Origin: Malania oleifera
Lineage: Eukaryota > Streptophyta > Magnoliopsida > Santalales > Ximeniaceae
Assembly: GCF_029873635.1 (NCBI RefSeq)
Contig: NC_080422.1
Location: forward strand, 5,188,001-5,252,000
DNA length: 64,000 nt
Reading direction: 5' to 3'
A program made the translations under genes and the position numbers. This document shows positions 19,673-31,673 of this stretch, piece by piece. The notes beneath the pieces were generated by a model. It was not told the origin of the DNA, made no database searches, and was given only the letters and a program-made list of their open reading frames with translations. The stretch's first letter is position 1; each line of letters begins with the position of its first letter.

Positions 19673-22532
19673 TGAAGGAATATTTTGAAGATCAGATCTG
19701 TCAAAGAAGTACAACAAGTTTTGAACCAGAGATATTCCGCATATAGTCTGAATAAATGGGTTTACTTTTGACCATGGAAACAGAAGTGGCAAGCTTTTGA
19801 TTATTCGCCCCCTACATGGATGCTTTTATCTTCTTTTCTTTTCTTCTTTCTTTTGTTGCAATTTATTAAAGGTTTTATCTCCGAAGTTTCCTTTGCTATC
19901 AAAAAAACGAAATTATGCATTTTCGTATATCACTTGCATCGGGAGTTCAATGTCCAAAATTTTGTTTACTCGTGTTTCTTTGCTAAGATAAGGAAAATAA
20001 AATATCAATATTCATGAACCAAAAGCAGGTGTTAGTTATGAAAAATTCAAGCTACGAGACGAAAATAAAGCAAGATGAAACAATGTTCGAATACTGCGAA
20101 GAAGTTCTGAAAGCCTCAGTAAAATATGGGTTGGTTCCATGAATCTCATGTCAGTCCGCTAATCAAGTTTTGATCGAATGATAGATGGCCATCTTTGGCC
20201 GATCAGTTATCCCTAAAAAGAACCCAATATTGATTTACCATTTGTTAACCCGCTTGAGCTTGATTGTTAAACTAATTTTTCTTAAAAGACAGTTCACCAG
20301 AAATTTAACTCGGGTTTGGGTGCCTTAGCATTTGACAAGTCATTTGAGACAATAATCATTATCAAAAGGATGGCAGGCTATTTTTTCTGCTACCTAAAAG
20401 AAAGGCAAAAGAGAAACCCCTTGCAAAGCCCTTTTTGAGCCTGAAAAATTTCATTCTTAACTCGTCAAAGGATCACACCCCATACTGGGGCAGTTTTAAG
20501 AAAATGATCAGTCCCAAATGGAATTCAAATGAAAATGAAGTTAAGATTCCTTCATAAAAGGAAAAGCAAAAGTTGCGATAAAAGGAAGAAGAAAAGGAAG
20601 AAGAAAGAAAAATAAGGGACGTACTACATATGTGATCTTTGACCAAATTACCCTTGATAAAATCAACGATTTTGAGCCTTATTTAACTTTTTCCTTCTTT
20701 AACCCAAACCCTAGCCTGCATTACAGTCCAAATGAAGTCCTGACCAGATTGGTATACATTGTTGTGTCAAATGATTTGTCAGACGCAATATTGTGTCTGA
20801 ACTACGTAATGACCTGATCCTGAAAGGGTACGTAGGCAACTTGTCCAAATGACAAGTTCGGTCAATATCTTGCAAGTGCCTTAATTCAAACTGGGAGCAT
20901 AAAACATCATTATGGGATGGGATTTTTGAGCCTTAGTTTTCCTTTTATTCTGAAAACCTGTATCCCTCATCCAACGTTTCGTCCCGAGTCTTAAAGACCA
21001 TCTTGAGATCAAAACATTAGTCGGACTTGACTGAACTAGGGGCAACCATTAAACAAAAGGTTCTCAATGGTTTCACGGCAGAACAAGGTGGAAGAATAGT
21101 CCCCCAATAAAACTGGGGCAATCGGTTAAAAAAGAAAATCAGTTATTCAGTTCGAAAAGTTAGCACCATCATCATTAGGGCTCTCGAATACTGGTATGAA
21201 TTTTTTCCATTGAAATAGCAAGCGAACTCAGTAAAACATCTATTTTGTGCATATGACCTTTTGATTTAGCAAGTTGATGTCCTAAATGCATGATCATTCA
21301 TCATTCATTCCCCCATCCAAAAAATAAAATAAAAAAAATCCATTCTTCAAAAGCTCTAAAAGGAGGACGGATGGTCAAAAGGGCTTAATCACTGACACAT
21401 TCGCCAAAAGAGGATCCTTGTGAAAGACAGGTAAAATGGTCAAGAATAGTTACAGATGCACTCAAATGATCCAAACTCCGTGTTGAGTTCTAGTGACGCT
21501 GATTTGGGGTGCCTTTGTGTCAAAGTCAAATTTGAAGCCAATATCAGTAACAAATGATGGTAAATGGGGCAGATTTTGGGTTGAGTTTTGTTTGGACTAA
21601 TTCCGATGTCGTCATATCAGAGCGCATTATGAAAACATAGCCAATATCAGTGGATGAGGATCGAAACTAGGCAATTTTTGAGTTCATTGGAGCAAATTCA
21701 AAGTCAAAAACAGGGTCATGACCAGTGGCATGTAAACACTAGGGCAGATTTTGAGTGCCTTTTTGGAATTTGAAACATGGCCAGAATCAGCAGGCACACC
21801 CAAGATCAGAGATTGGGTTGTTGATTATAAGCATGTTGGAAGGAGAAAAGATTCATGCATTACCATGCATTTCATTCATTACCATACATTTCATGCATTG
21901 CATAAGAAAGAAAATATAAAGGGCATCTCATTCAATATGCATACATCTTTGCATTCACACATCATTATGCACACAGAATAACATTTCACTGCATTCTAGC
22001 ATCTTAGGTAGCAACATGCATACATATAGCAATAGAGCACTATTCAATTACACTTGCCTGGTTGAATAAACTTTTGAATAATTCTTTTGCCTCATTGACT
22101 GAGCCATTCTGGTCTAGACGTATTTTGAAATTGGGGCAGCTGGCCCCAATGCACAGATTAACATACTTTGAAACTGTGGCAGTTGACCCCTTGGTTGTTG
22201 AGTCTCAAAGAGGGTAATCTAAAGACAGCCAAAGAAACTCATGTTTTCATTCCCGATTGATAATCCCCAATGGAATAATTCTGAGCCCTATGCTTAAGGA
22301 CACTTTCCAAAAAAATATCAAGACTTCGTACCCGATTCATCATCCCCCACACAAAGTAGCCATTCCCCTGGTCCAAATTGAGTCATCTACCTTAAAGTTA
22401 GGGCATCGACCCTCACATCCAAAATTGGTGTTGTTCACGACGAAATCGAGGTGTTGGATCACCTCAAAGCTTTCTTGATTACCTCATTCATGAGAGCAGT
22501 TTCATCCAAATTATTCTGATTATCTTATTCAC
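19673..22532 (+). other. Tat-like internal non-coding region
   Basis: 2.9 kb with no retroelement enzyme motif in any frame. A phrase AAAGGGTACGTAGGCAAC (about 20824) resembles a sequence I associate with the region after pol in Tat-type elements. From 21470 to 21830, imperfect repeats of GCCAATATCAG and GGGGCAGATTTTG occur about every 100 bp. The region looks like the remains of an untranslated region after deletion of pol. Confidence 0.65.
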
Positions 22533-23301
22533 TTTTATTTGACCCATCGCGGTCCACTCTTATTGACCCATCGCGGTCCACTTTTATTGACCCATCGCGG
22601 TCCATTCTTATTAACCCTTCGTGGTCCCATCTTATTGACCCTTCGCGGTCCTACCTTATTGGCCTATCACGGTCCTATTCTTATTGACCCATTGCGGTCC
22701 CATCTTATTGACCCTTCGCGGTCCCACCTTATTGACCTATCACGGTCCTATTCTTATTGACCCATTGCGGTCCCACCTTATTGACCATTTGCGGTCCTAT
22801 TCTTATTGACCCATTGCGGTCCCACCTTATTGACCTATCACGGTCCCATTCTTATTGACCCATTGCGGTCCCACCTTATTGACCTATCACGGTCCCATCT
22901 TATTGACCCATTGCGGTCCCACCTTATTGACCTATCACGGTCCCATCTTATTGACCCATTGCGGTCCCACCTTATTGACCTATCACGGTCCCATTCTTAT
23001 TGACCCATTGCGGTCCCATCTTATTGACCTATTGCGGTCCCACCTTATTGACCCATCGCTGTCCCATCTTATTGACCATTCGCGGTCCAACTCTTATTGA
23101 CCCTTCACAGTCCCACTTTATTGACCCTTGGCGGTCCCATTCTTATTGACCCATCGCGGTCCCACCTTATTGACCCTTTGTGGTCCCACCTTATTGACCT
23201 ATCACGGTCCCACTTTATTGACCCTTTGCGGTCCCACCTTATTGACCCATCGAGGTCCCATCTTATTGACCATTCACGGTCCCACCTTATTGACCCTTCG
23301 T
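22533..23301 (+). repeat. 24-25-bp tandem array, about 31 units
   Basis: Units read TTATTGACC-N6-GGTCC(C/T)A(C/T)C. Stem halves GACC and GGTC are kept in nearly all units, while the six bases between them vary (CATCGC, CATTGC, TATCAC, CTTCGC, ATTCGC, CTTTGT and others). In the middle, CATTGC and TATCAC units alternate, giving a ~49-bp higher-order dimer. The array abuts the next one directly. Open frames across it reflect 24 being a multiple of three and are not genes. Confidence 0.95.
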
Positions 23302-24575
23302 GAACTATAGCTCGGGTTCCTACACCCGGTGCAAGTCACCTTCCGTGCACTATAGCTCGGGTTCCTACACCCGGTGCAAGTCACCCTTTCGTGAACTATA
23401 GCTCGGGTTCCTACACCCGGTGCAAGTCACCTTCCGTGCACTATAGCTCGGGTTCCTACACCCGGTGCAAGTCACCCTTTCGTGAACTATAGCTCGGGTT
23501 CCTACACCCGGTGCAAGTCACCTTCCGTGCACTATAGCTCGGGTCCCTACACCCGATGCAAGTCACCCTTCCCTGAACTATAGCTCGGGTTCCTACACCC
23601 GGTGCAAGTCACCCTCCGTGAACTATAGCTCGGGTTCCTACACCCGGTGCAAGTCACCTTCCGTGCACTATAGCTCGGGTTCCTACACCCGGTGCAAGTC
23701 ACCCTTTCGTGAACTATAGCTCGGGTTCCTACACCCGTTGCAAGTCACCTTCCGTGCACTATAGCTTGGGTTCCTACATCTGGTGCAAGTCACCCTTTCG
23801 TGAACTATAGCTCGGGTTCCTACACCCAGTGCAAGTCACCTTCCGTGAACTATAGCTCGGGTTCCTACACCCGGTGCAAGTCACCCTTCCATGAACTATA
23901 GCTCGGGTTCCTACACCCGGTGCAAGTCATCCTCCGTGAACTATAGCTCGGGTTCCTACACCCGGTGCAAGTCACCTTCCGTGCACTATAGCTCGGGTTC
24001 CTACACCCGGTGCAAGTCACCCTTTCGTGAACAATAGCTCGGGTTCCTACACCCGGTGCAAGTCACCTTCCGTGCACTATAGCTCGGGTTCTTACACCCG
24101 GTGCAAGTCACCCTTTCGTGAACTATAGCTCGGGTTCCTACACCCGGTGCAAGTCACCCATCGTGAACTATAGCTCGGGTTCCTACACCCGGTGCAAGTC
24201 CCCCTTCCTTGAACTATAGCTCGGGTTCCTACACCCGGTGCAAGTCACCCATCGTGAACTATAGCTCGGGTTCCTACACCCGGTGCAAGTCACCCATCGT
24301 GAACTATAGCTCGGGTTCCTACACCCGGTGCAAGTCACCCTTCCGTGAACTATAGCTCGGGTTCCTACATCCGGTGCAAGTCACCCTTCTATGAACTATA
24401 GCTCGGGTTCCTACACCCGGTGCAAGTCACCTTCCGTGCACTATAGCTCGGGTTCCTACACCCGGTGCAAGTCACCCCTCCGTGAACTATAGCTTGGGTT
24501 CCTACACCCGGTGCAAGTCACCTCTCATGAACTATAGCTCGGGTTCCTACACTCGACGCAAGTCATTCTCATGTG
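23302..24575 (+). repeat. 45-47-bp tandem array, 28 units
   Basis: Each unit begins GAACTATAG or GCACTATAG, then CTCGGGTTCCTACACCCG, then GTGCAAGTCACC. Each holds the inverted repeat CGGGT-TCCTAC-ACCCG and a weaker GTG-CAAGT-CAC. GAAC and GCAC units alternate in the first part (91-bp dimer). The last unit is diverged and the array fades at about 24575. It lies in the 3' untranslated part of the Tat-like element, a position known to seed satellites in this group. Confidence 0.95.
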
Positions 24576-24732
24576 CTCTCAAGCATACATGCAAATCGGT
24601 TTTCACAAATCATTTTGGTCTCTTCCGTTACAATGGGCCTGGTCCAAAATCAGCGTCTTTTATCTTTGCAGGTTTGTTACCACAAATAACGTAGGAGAGA
24701 TCTTACTTTTACTTTGAAGCAACGAATCCTAC

Positions 24733-24745
24733 AAAGAGGGGCAGC
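24733..24745 (+). other. Polypurine tract of Tat-like element
   Basis: AAAGAGGGGCAGC lies immediately before the 3' LTR start TGTAGACACC. It marks the plus-strand primer and the 3' LTR boundary. The 24576-24732 stretch between the array and this site shows no feature. Confidence 0.88.
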
Positions 24746-24874
24746 TGTAGACACCCCATTTTTACCCAGGCCCAATATATGTATTACTATTATTATTATT
24801 ATTTTATTATTATTAGTATTATTATTATTTATTCTTATTATTATTGTTATTATTAATCTTCACTAATCTTGTTA

Positions 24875-24912
<38 letters not shown>

Positions 24913-25257
24913 TTCTGTATTATTATTATTATTTTTCATTAGTATTATTAATAGTACTTTATTATTATTATTATTTTCATTATTATTTTTATTATTTTTA
25001 TTATCATTAGTATTTTTATTACTATTATTACTATTATCTTATTTATTATTATTATTTTTCATTAGTATTATTATTATTACTTTTATTTCTATTTATATTG
25101 TTTATTATTATTATTATTTTCATTATTATTGACATTATTTTTAATTATTATTATTATTAGTATGTTTACCTTTATTATTACTATTATTATTATTATTTTA
25201 TTTATTTATTTATCTTTGTTATTACTATTATTATTATTATTATTATTATTTATTTCG

Positions 25258-25290
<33 letters not shown>

Positions 25291-27840
25291 GTTATTATTT
25301 TGTTGTCACTATTATTTTTAGTATCTTTATTATCATTATTATTATTACTATTATTTATTTATCTTGTTATTATTATTATTATTATTATTATTTTCTGTAT
25401 TATTATTATTATTATTAGTTATTTTTGTCATTACTATTATATATATTATTACCATAAAATATGAAGGGAATAAAAATGAAAAAGGAAAGGAGAAGAAGGA
25501 ATTTTTAGGGTTGAGATTTTATAAAAGGGGGGGGGGGGGGGGGCTACACACACACAGCAGCGCACGGAGCCAGCCATTGAAAGAATTTTTTCTCTGCTCT
25601 CTGTCTCTCCCACACCACCAGACCACCCCCTCTGCTCTCTGTTTCTCCCGCTGCCCCCTCAGTTCCCACAGATTTGCAGCACCAGCGGACTCCTACAGCA
25701 CCATCTTCCCCGTCGCCGCTGCAACGCTAGTCACCGCAGCAACTCCGGCGACCACGAGCAGCCCCTCCAGTCCACGCCGTGAACCTCCACCTCGCTAGCA
25801 ACCACCCGAGCATGAATCTCGGCTAGCCTCCAGCAGTCACCCAGTCCCCAGCAGTCCGGCTCCACGGCCAGACGCAGAGCTTCCAGCCAGCCACCACTGC
25901 TGCACAGCCCTGCCGGGTTCCCTCCAGTCCGTGCACCAGGAACCTCATCAACCTCTGCAAACTCCCGGCCACCTCCAGGTCCTCCACAGCCGCTGCCAAG
26001 ACCACAGACCCGAGGCCACGCGCTGCAACCCTTGTCACCGTCGGCCTCTTCATCTTCCCGTTGCAGAAAAGCCCACGCCCCCTCCGCTGTAAGTCCCTCT
26101 GCCAGAATACCAGCAGGCCACAAACACACACATACACTCTGTATATATATGCAAGATTGTATATTTATTTTTGCAGGTATTAAATCACTGGTATATATTC
26201 ATGTTTTTTTTTGTATTATTATTATTATTATTTTGTATGTGCAGTGTATGTTCATGTTATGGTATATTCAGAATTTTTTTTTTTTATATTTATATTGCAT
26301 GTTTATTTTATTCATTAGGTTGAGATCATGATGGTGTTCTACATCTAGGTTATTTTCGTATATTTAAGCTATTATGAAAGTGCGGTGTATTTATGCTATT
26401 GGTTCGTTTGCATATATTTTCACATATTCGTGTTATTATTAATGTGCGATATATTTATGTTGGTGGTATTTTATTGTATATGCATTTTTTTATTTTATTG
26501 CTTGTATATTGTTTAGGGGGGTTTTAGTATTTTATTACGGTTATTCATTTGTTTGTATATGTATTTAGGGGGTTTATATGACAATGCATTTATTTTTATT
26601 TGTATATTTACTCAGGATGTCCATATTAATGTTTAATCGTTTAATGCTTTATCCTTATTATGTATTTGTGTTTATATTGTATATTATTGCATATTTAAAA
26701 TTATTGCATTGCATTGCTGTTATATATTTTTAACATTGTATATCATATTCTGATTTATTGTATTATCATTTATGCATATTAATGTTAGGGTTGATGTTGT
26801 TACCATAATTCCATTAATTATTTTCCATATTTATTATTGTATATTTACACGTTGATTTTCAGGGCGATTTGTCTCCATAATTTCCATATTTATTATTTTT
26901 GTATTTACACTAATTTTAGGGTTGACTGGTTTTCCATATATATATATATTCATGTATACATTTACAGATTAATCTTAGGGCTACTTGATTTCCATAATTT
27001 GATGAGTAGATTATTTCCTTAGTTTTAGTAATATTATTTCTATATGTATTTAGTAGGTCATTGATTGTGTGTTCATATTAAGGTAAGTTTTTTATAGTTA
27101 AAATATGCATATTATCTTTGTTACTATTGTAATATTGTTATTATTATTGTATTACTTCTATTACTGCTAATACTACTATTATCAGTACTATTACTATTAT
27201 TATTATCAGTTTTAATATTGGTATCAATATGGTATTAATTATTATCACTATTATTATTATTATTAATTAATATTATCATTATTATCACTATTAATATTAT
27301 TATTACTATTGTTAATATTTTTTGTTATTTGGTCTTATATGCATCAGAGCATTTATTTTTATTAAAATATTTTCTTGATTTTTAAATTCCTATGATTTTA
27401 TTGCGAGGGTATGAGCCTTCGGGCATCACGTACCCTAAGCTCTGAGGGAATATATATATATATATATATATATTATCTTTATTTATTTATTATTTTATTT
27501 ATTTATTTATTTATTTATTTTCACATGTATTTATAAATTCATAAAAAAAGGAGTAATTTAAAGAATTATTAGATTAACTTAAGGATAATTTCAAATTAAT
27601 TAGGTACCGTTCGTAAGAACGGGCGCGTAGGGGGTGCTCGTACCTTCCCCTCTCGTAACCGAACTCCCGGCCCCAACTCTGGTAATGTAGACCGATTCTA
27701 CCCCTAACGGGGTAGTAATCATGTGTTCTAACCGCACTAAAGGTTAGTGGCGACTCCGACATTCCATGTTTTTCCTTAAAAATAAAAATTGATTTTCATT
27801 TCGCCGCTCGGGGCACACGCGCTCCCGGGACACCACGACA
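24746..27840 (+). repeat. Tat-like 3' LTR
   Basis: 3095 bp and nearly identical to 13436-16540. Differences are microsatellite lengths (ATT, AT and G runs) and a few substitutions. It ends CACCACGACA, against CGCCGCGACA in the 5' copy, both differences being C-to-T or G-to-A type. It contains the same ATT tract (24770-25460) and TATAAAAG (25520-25527). No gene. Confidence 0.92.
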
Positions 27841-27845
27841 ATTGT

Positions 27846-27913
27846 ATGATATAGGGACAGGTTAGGTTACTAAATCACACCCTGGATCCCATTTTCAAGT
27901 TCGGGCCATGACA
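27846..27913 (+). mobile_element. Solo LTR1, part 3 of 3
   Basis: Final 68 bp of LTR1, from after the duplicated ATTGT to TTCGGGCCATGACA. It is followed by TGCTT (27914-27918), the imperfect partner of GGCTT at 1813-1817. Confidence 0.75.
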
Positions 27914-28413
27914 TGCTTTATGGACAGAACTGCAGGGAGACTTTTGTTTGCTGTCTCAGGGGAGTTCTGTGGATAATCTATATGTAATGTCTACTACTCG
28001 GTACCCAAGGACGGGCTGTGATGTCCGGGATATGTCAAAGGTCCTCCATGATTGTACAATGGAGTGTTTCAGCAGACAATAGAGTGGACCGCCAGTTGTT
28101 AGTTTTGTTGAAGACTATGTAGGGATTTTGGTAATATAAGGCTTGCAACAACTTTTGCGTTTACTGTTATGAGATGGTCTTATTGGAAGCCTAGGGTGAA
28201 GTCTTCAAGTGTTGTATCTACAACTGTATCAGAGTTGATGGTAGAAGCTGAAGCTCCCATCAGCAAGTTCAAGCGGTGTTACTTGGACTTGGTGCATGTC
28301 TCCAAGTTGTAGAAGGGAGACGGTCCCAACCAAATGTTCAGAATTCAAGGTGGAGCAGTCAGATATGTTTTTTAAGTTCTCCTAAAGGGCGTATAATCGC
28401 CAAGGTGGAGATT
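27914..28413 (+). pseudogene. Copia-A gag-pol remnant, right part
   Basis: Continuation of the fragment at 1-1817. It first completes the 45-bp repeat (27919-27934), then shows decayed RT/RNase H traces: MSTTRYPRTGCDV near 27988, KPRVKSSSVVSTTVSELMVEAEA near 28190-28255, and the C-terminal PISKFKRCYLDLVHVS (28258-28310). It ends at the purine-rich AAGGTGGAGATT (28402-28413), the polypurine tract before the 3' LTR. It has many stops. Confidence 0.75.
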
Positions 28414-29006
28414 ATTGTTTATAGTGTGACTCTTATACTTCGGGAGTTTACAAATAAAGGGAAAAACATATGGATGTGGTCTTGGTGCAGGGCAGCAGCA
28501 AAGACTCAGAGATCAAAGGCTTGTCGATGAGTGGACAGAATCGTTGACGAGTGGCCTTATCTGGTTCGTCGATGAGTGCCCTGTTCTCGTCGATGAGTGG
28601 TTGTTGAGTTGCGAGAAAGAATTTAAATTTTGAATTTGAACGTTGGAGTGATTGGGTATTCGGAGGTAAACCTCTGAGGGGTTGATATATATGTCATTCT
28701 AGGCATATTTCGACATGTAAGAGAGTAAGAGAGGGTGAGAGAAGGAGATAAGATCATTGTATTGTTAGACTTTGATTTTCTTCGTGAATCTCTTGCTGAT
28801 TGCTCCCGTGGATGTAGGCTTTGATGAACCACGTAATTCTTGATATCGTTGCCTTTATTATTACTCTCTTTATATTGCTATGGTTGTTGAATGTTTTCTG
28901 TTTATCATCATTTTGTTTGTTGCAAGTATGTATGTGTGATCCTTTATACAATATTCATTCCGCTGTGCATTGTTGGGAGAGGTCGCCCTTATTTTTCACA
29001 ACAACA
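28414..29006 (+). repeat. Copia-A 3' LTR
   Basis: About 590 bp from the polypurine tract to roughly TTCACAACA. Near its end it shares a phrase GTGGATGTAGGC..GAACCACGTAA with the Copia-B LTR. It carries four GTCGATGAG-type motifs (28516-28602), TATATAT (about 28688) and a GA-rich tract (28720-28750). The 5' LTR lies left of the window, so the exact end and TSD cannot be confirmed. Confidence 0.7.
28516..28695 (+). promoter_or_regulatory. GTCGA(T/C)GAGTGG motif cluster in Copia-A LTR
   Basis: Four motif copies near 28520, 28539, 28566 and 28588, about 20-27 bp apart, with consensus (C/T)TCGTCGATGAGTGG. TATATAT follows about 80 bp later. The same core is found upstream of the TATA box in two Gypsy-type LTRs here. 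Probably an upstream activating array; no binding protein is identified. Confidence 0.5.
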
Positions 29007-30735
29007 AAACAATATCATTTGTAGACAACATACACCATGGGATCTTGTTTTGGATATTTTAATGAGCTCATCAATCACTAAAGCGAAAATATTAAGGCTC
29101 AAAGTAGAACATTAATATACACCTATTTTGATGAAAATTCTCTAAACTCTTCTCTTGCAATCCTAGCACTAGTTATTATATTATTAATGACATTTGTATG
29201 TCTATTACATAATCCTTTTTTTAAAACTTCTCATAAACTTACCTAGCTACTTTGTCATATGTGTTTTATATGCCAATAAAAACCATATGCAGATCCCTCT
29301 TCCTTTTTGCTAAACTCTTCCATTAATTCATGTTGTTGATTTCCCAAATATAAAATAAAATTGATTCTCTTATACCCTCATTTGTAACTTTATTCTTTGT
29401 TCAATTATCCTTGCATGACTCATAATTTTACTTCCACAATAGTTATTATAATTTTGAATATCTTATTTGTTTCTATATTCAGGTATTAACACGCTTTTCC
29501 TCAAATCCTTTGTTTATGATAGTGCTGAATAAATTTTTTAACCATAAACTTCAACAGTGATATTATTTCGCCCCGTAGATTTTTTACTTTCATATTTTTT
29601 AAAAGTCATCTTAACTTCAGTAACTCTATAATTTTTTTTTTTTGTCTTTTCCTCATTTGTTACATCCAAGTTCAATCTTTCAATTTGGTTTTCATTATAT
29701 AACTTATTTAATTATCTTTGTCACCCTTTCTTTTGTGTTTTCTTTTTTAACCAAGAGATTATGATTCTTATCTTTCGTACATTTTACAGTACTTAAATCT
29801 TTACCCTTTGTTTCTTAATTCTAACAAGTTTATGTATGTTTCTTTTTACTTCTTTGGTATCTAATCTAGCATATTAATTATCATAAACTCTTCGTTTAAC
29901 TTCATTAATGTGTTTTTTTTTTTTTTGCATATTTTCTTGTTTTTTTTTTTAAATACTTTTCAAGGTTTTATATGTTTTTACTATCTTTCTATATTGTATA
30001 CCAAATTATTTTTGTCCTCATAGTTTTTTGACATTTTGGTCGAACCGTTAACTTTCTTTACTTTTTGACATAATCCAACCACCTTACCCCTTGTTGTTAT
30101 ATCACTTTCTTTGATAATTTCATCTTTAAATTTTACTATATTTTCTTCTTTTAGCATCCACCATCTATTCCTCTTGGCTCTTGCATTGATTTGTGCTACT
30201 CATTCTCTTTGTTTTTTATTACGAATATCTAATATTAAAACTTTACGTTATATGGTCAAACTTTTACGTCGAATAACTTTACTATCATTATATGATAAAT
30301 GATCTCCTCTTCCAGTCGAGTAAAAATATATTTGAAAAAATCTAAAATCGTATTATTGGGCTCATTTTTATTTCCATGTCAATGACCGTACATCCTATCA
30401 TAACCTTTATTATCCTTCTAATGTGTTAATTCAAATATGTTCATATGAATATTTTTTCAGGTACTGGTATCCCTCGTATATAATACTATACATATTTTCC
30501 AAAAAATTGTCTTTTATGATTTTTTGTGAAACCTAGTCAGGAAACATACACACTAATGACATTTGTTATCTCTTGGCCTAAAACCATCTAATTTTTATGA
30601 TCCCATTCCCATATTCTTTTAACCTTCGCAACATTACCATTTAGATCTTTGTTTATCATTCCTACCCTATTTTTACGTTTTTTCTTTATTCATATACCAA
30701 ATTTTAAATTTTGATTTTTCGATTTCTCTAATTTC
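29007..30735 (-). pseudogene. RTE-type LINE remnant, 5' half
   Basis: Read on the minus strand with many stops and shifts, this matches plant RTE LINE protein from the endonuclease to mid-RT: VKRIWEWDH (near 30610), an EKIFI-like endonuclease stretch (near 30440), KDLSTVKCTKDKNHNLLVK (near 29790), KSVLIPEYRNK and DIQNY (near 29470), then RT fragments ending in CMLSTNDIVL, equivalent to CMLFADDIVL (29007-29035). The 3' end is cut off by the Copia-A LTR. The assignment rests on recalled RTE motifs and is good for the family but not for exact ends. Confidence 0.7.
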
Positions 30736-30736
30736 A

Positions 30737-30838
30737 TGTTTGGAGAACGTTTGGATTTAAAGTTGTATTGGATTTGAATAAGATCTAATATAAAATTGTA
30801 TTTCAAATATAAGATTTGAAATCTATATTTCCAAACAT
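30737..30838. mobile_element. Possible small inverted-repeat (MITE-like) element
   Basis: About 100 bp bounded by ATGTTTGGA and TCCAAACAT and AT-rich inside. Short terminal inverted repeats are visible but no clear target duplication. It may be a miniature transposon or chance. Confidence 0.3.
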
Positions 30839-31673
30839 AACATAACTTCCTTTCTCACTTAGTCACTTATTTAGTCTCTTGAATACAAATTATGTTAATT
30901 TGTATCTCTTCTAAAATTACCCACCCTAACCCCACAATTATCCACTTTTTGTTACACTCAAATGATATAAGTGTTAATGAATATTTGGTGAAATTCATAT
31001 CATACGAATCTGACGAATTTTATACTGGCAATTAATTACCTAGCATCAATTTTATTTATCGAAACATATAATCAATTATTTATAGAGATATTTTGAGTCT
31101 GTTTAGATTAATGATTCATTTGGGCAAAGAAAATGAAAATAAGGAGAGAACTTATTTTTCTTTTTATTTATATTCTATATAAAATATTATATAAAATGAA
31201 AGTATGTTTTACTATGATTAAAAATTAAGAAAAATTAAATATCAATGATGTTTAAAATCATTTTTTTCATAAATTTAGTATATTTTTTATTTTCTTTCTT
31301 ACTTTTCTTTATAATCAAACACGAAAATGTATTCCTTAATATTTCCCATCCCTTCACTAATATTTTATGAGTTCCAACACGACTTTAAGGTATTTAGTGT
31401 TCTAAGATTTTGAATATAACTTTATAACTCAAAATATTCAATATAAATTAAATAATTAAACTATTTCATTACATTCTCGCCACTAAATAAAAACTTTGAA
31501 TATTAGAAATTCCGAAAAACTAAAGATGGGTTTAGGGTTATATTCAATTCCATAAAAATGAAGATTTAGTAGGGAATTTTATAAATGATATGCAAAAGGT
31601 TTGACTTCTAATTTCCGTGGCACCTCAAGTCCAATTCCCGAATGCATGATTCCCAATACCACGTCTTGCTGGC
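30839..31673. other. AT-rich intergenic DNA upstream of ATL gene
   Basis: No coding frame or RNA gene was seen. The stretch about 31095-31340 has TGTTTAGATTA at one side and TAATCAAACA at the other, faintly like another miniature element. Otherwise featureless. Confidence 0.5.

Larger units (their letters stand above)
13436..27840 (+). mobile_element. Gag-only Tat/Ogre-like LTR element
   Basis: 14405 bp bounded by TGTAGACACCCC and CACCACGACA, with perfect TSD ATTGT (13431-13435 and 27841-27845). Order: 5' LTR 13436-16540, primer site 16544-16562, long leader, gag 18236-19672, non-coding DNA, two tandem arrays (22533-24575), polypurine tract 24733-24745, 3' LTR 24746-27840. The gag resembles Tat/Ogre gag, including PDFEKFDGT and the CEYHSGAIGHSIEKCW knuckle. 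No protease, RT, RNase H or integrase motif was found in the 2.9 kb between gag and the arrays. It would need enzymes from a related element, like the non-autonomous gag-only (TR-GAG) class. LTRs are nearly identical, so it is young. Confidence 0.9.

Noticed and set aside
22539-23310. Several 60-80 codon frames with repeating THRGPLLL or DPLRSHLI
   Set aside because: They follow from a 24-bp tandem unit. Units of 25 bp shift the frame, and the same DNA is open in two frames.
23302-24575. CRISPR-like look: regular direct repeats with an internal hairpin
   Set aside because: Units abut without unique spacers, there are no cas genes, and the array lies inside a plant retrotransposon. It is a satellite-type tandem array.
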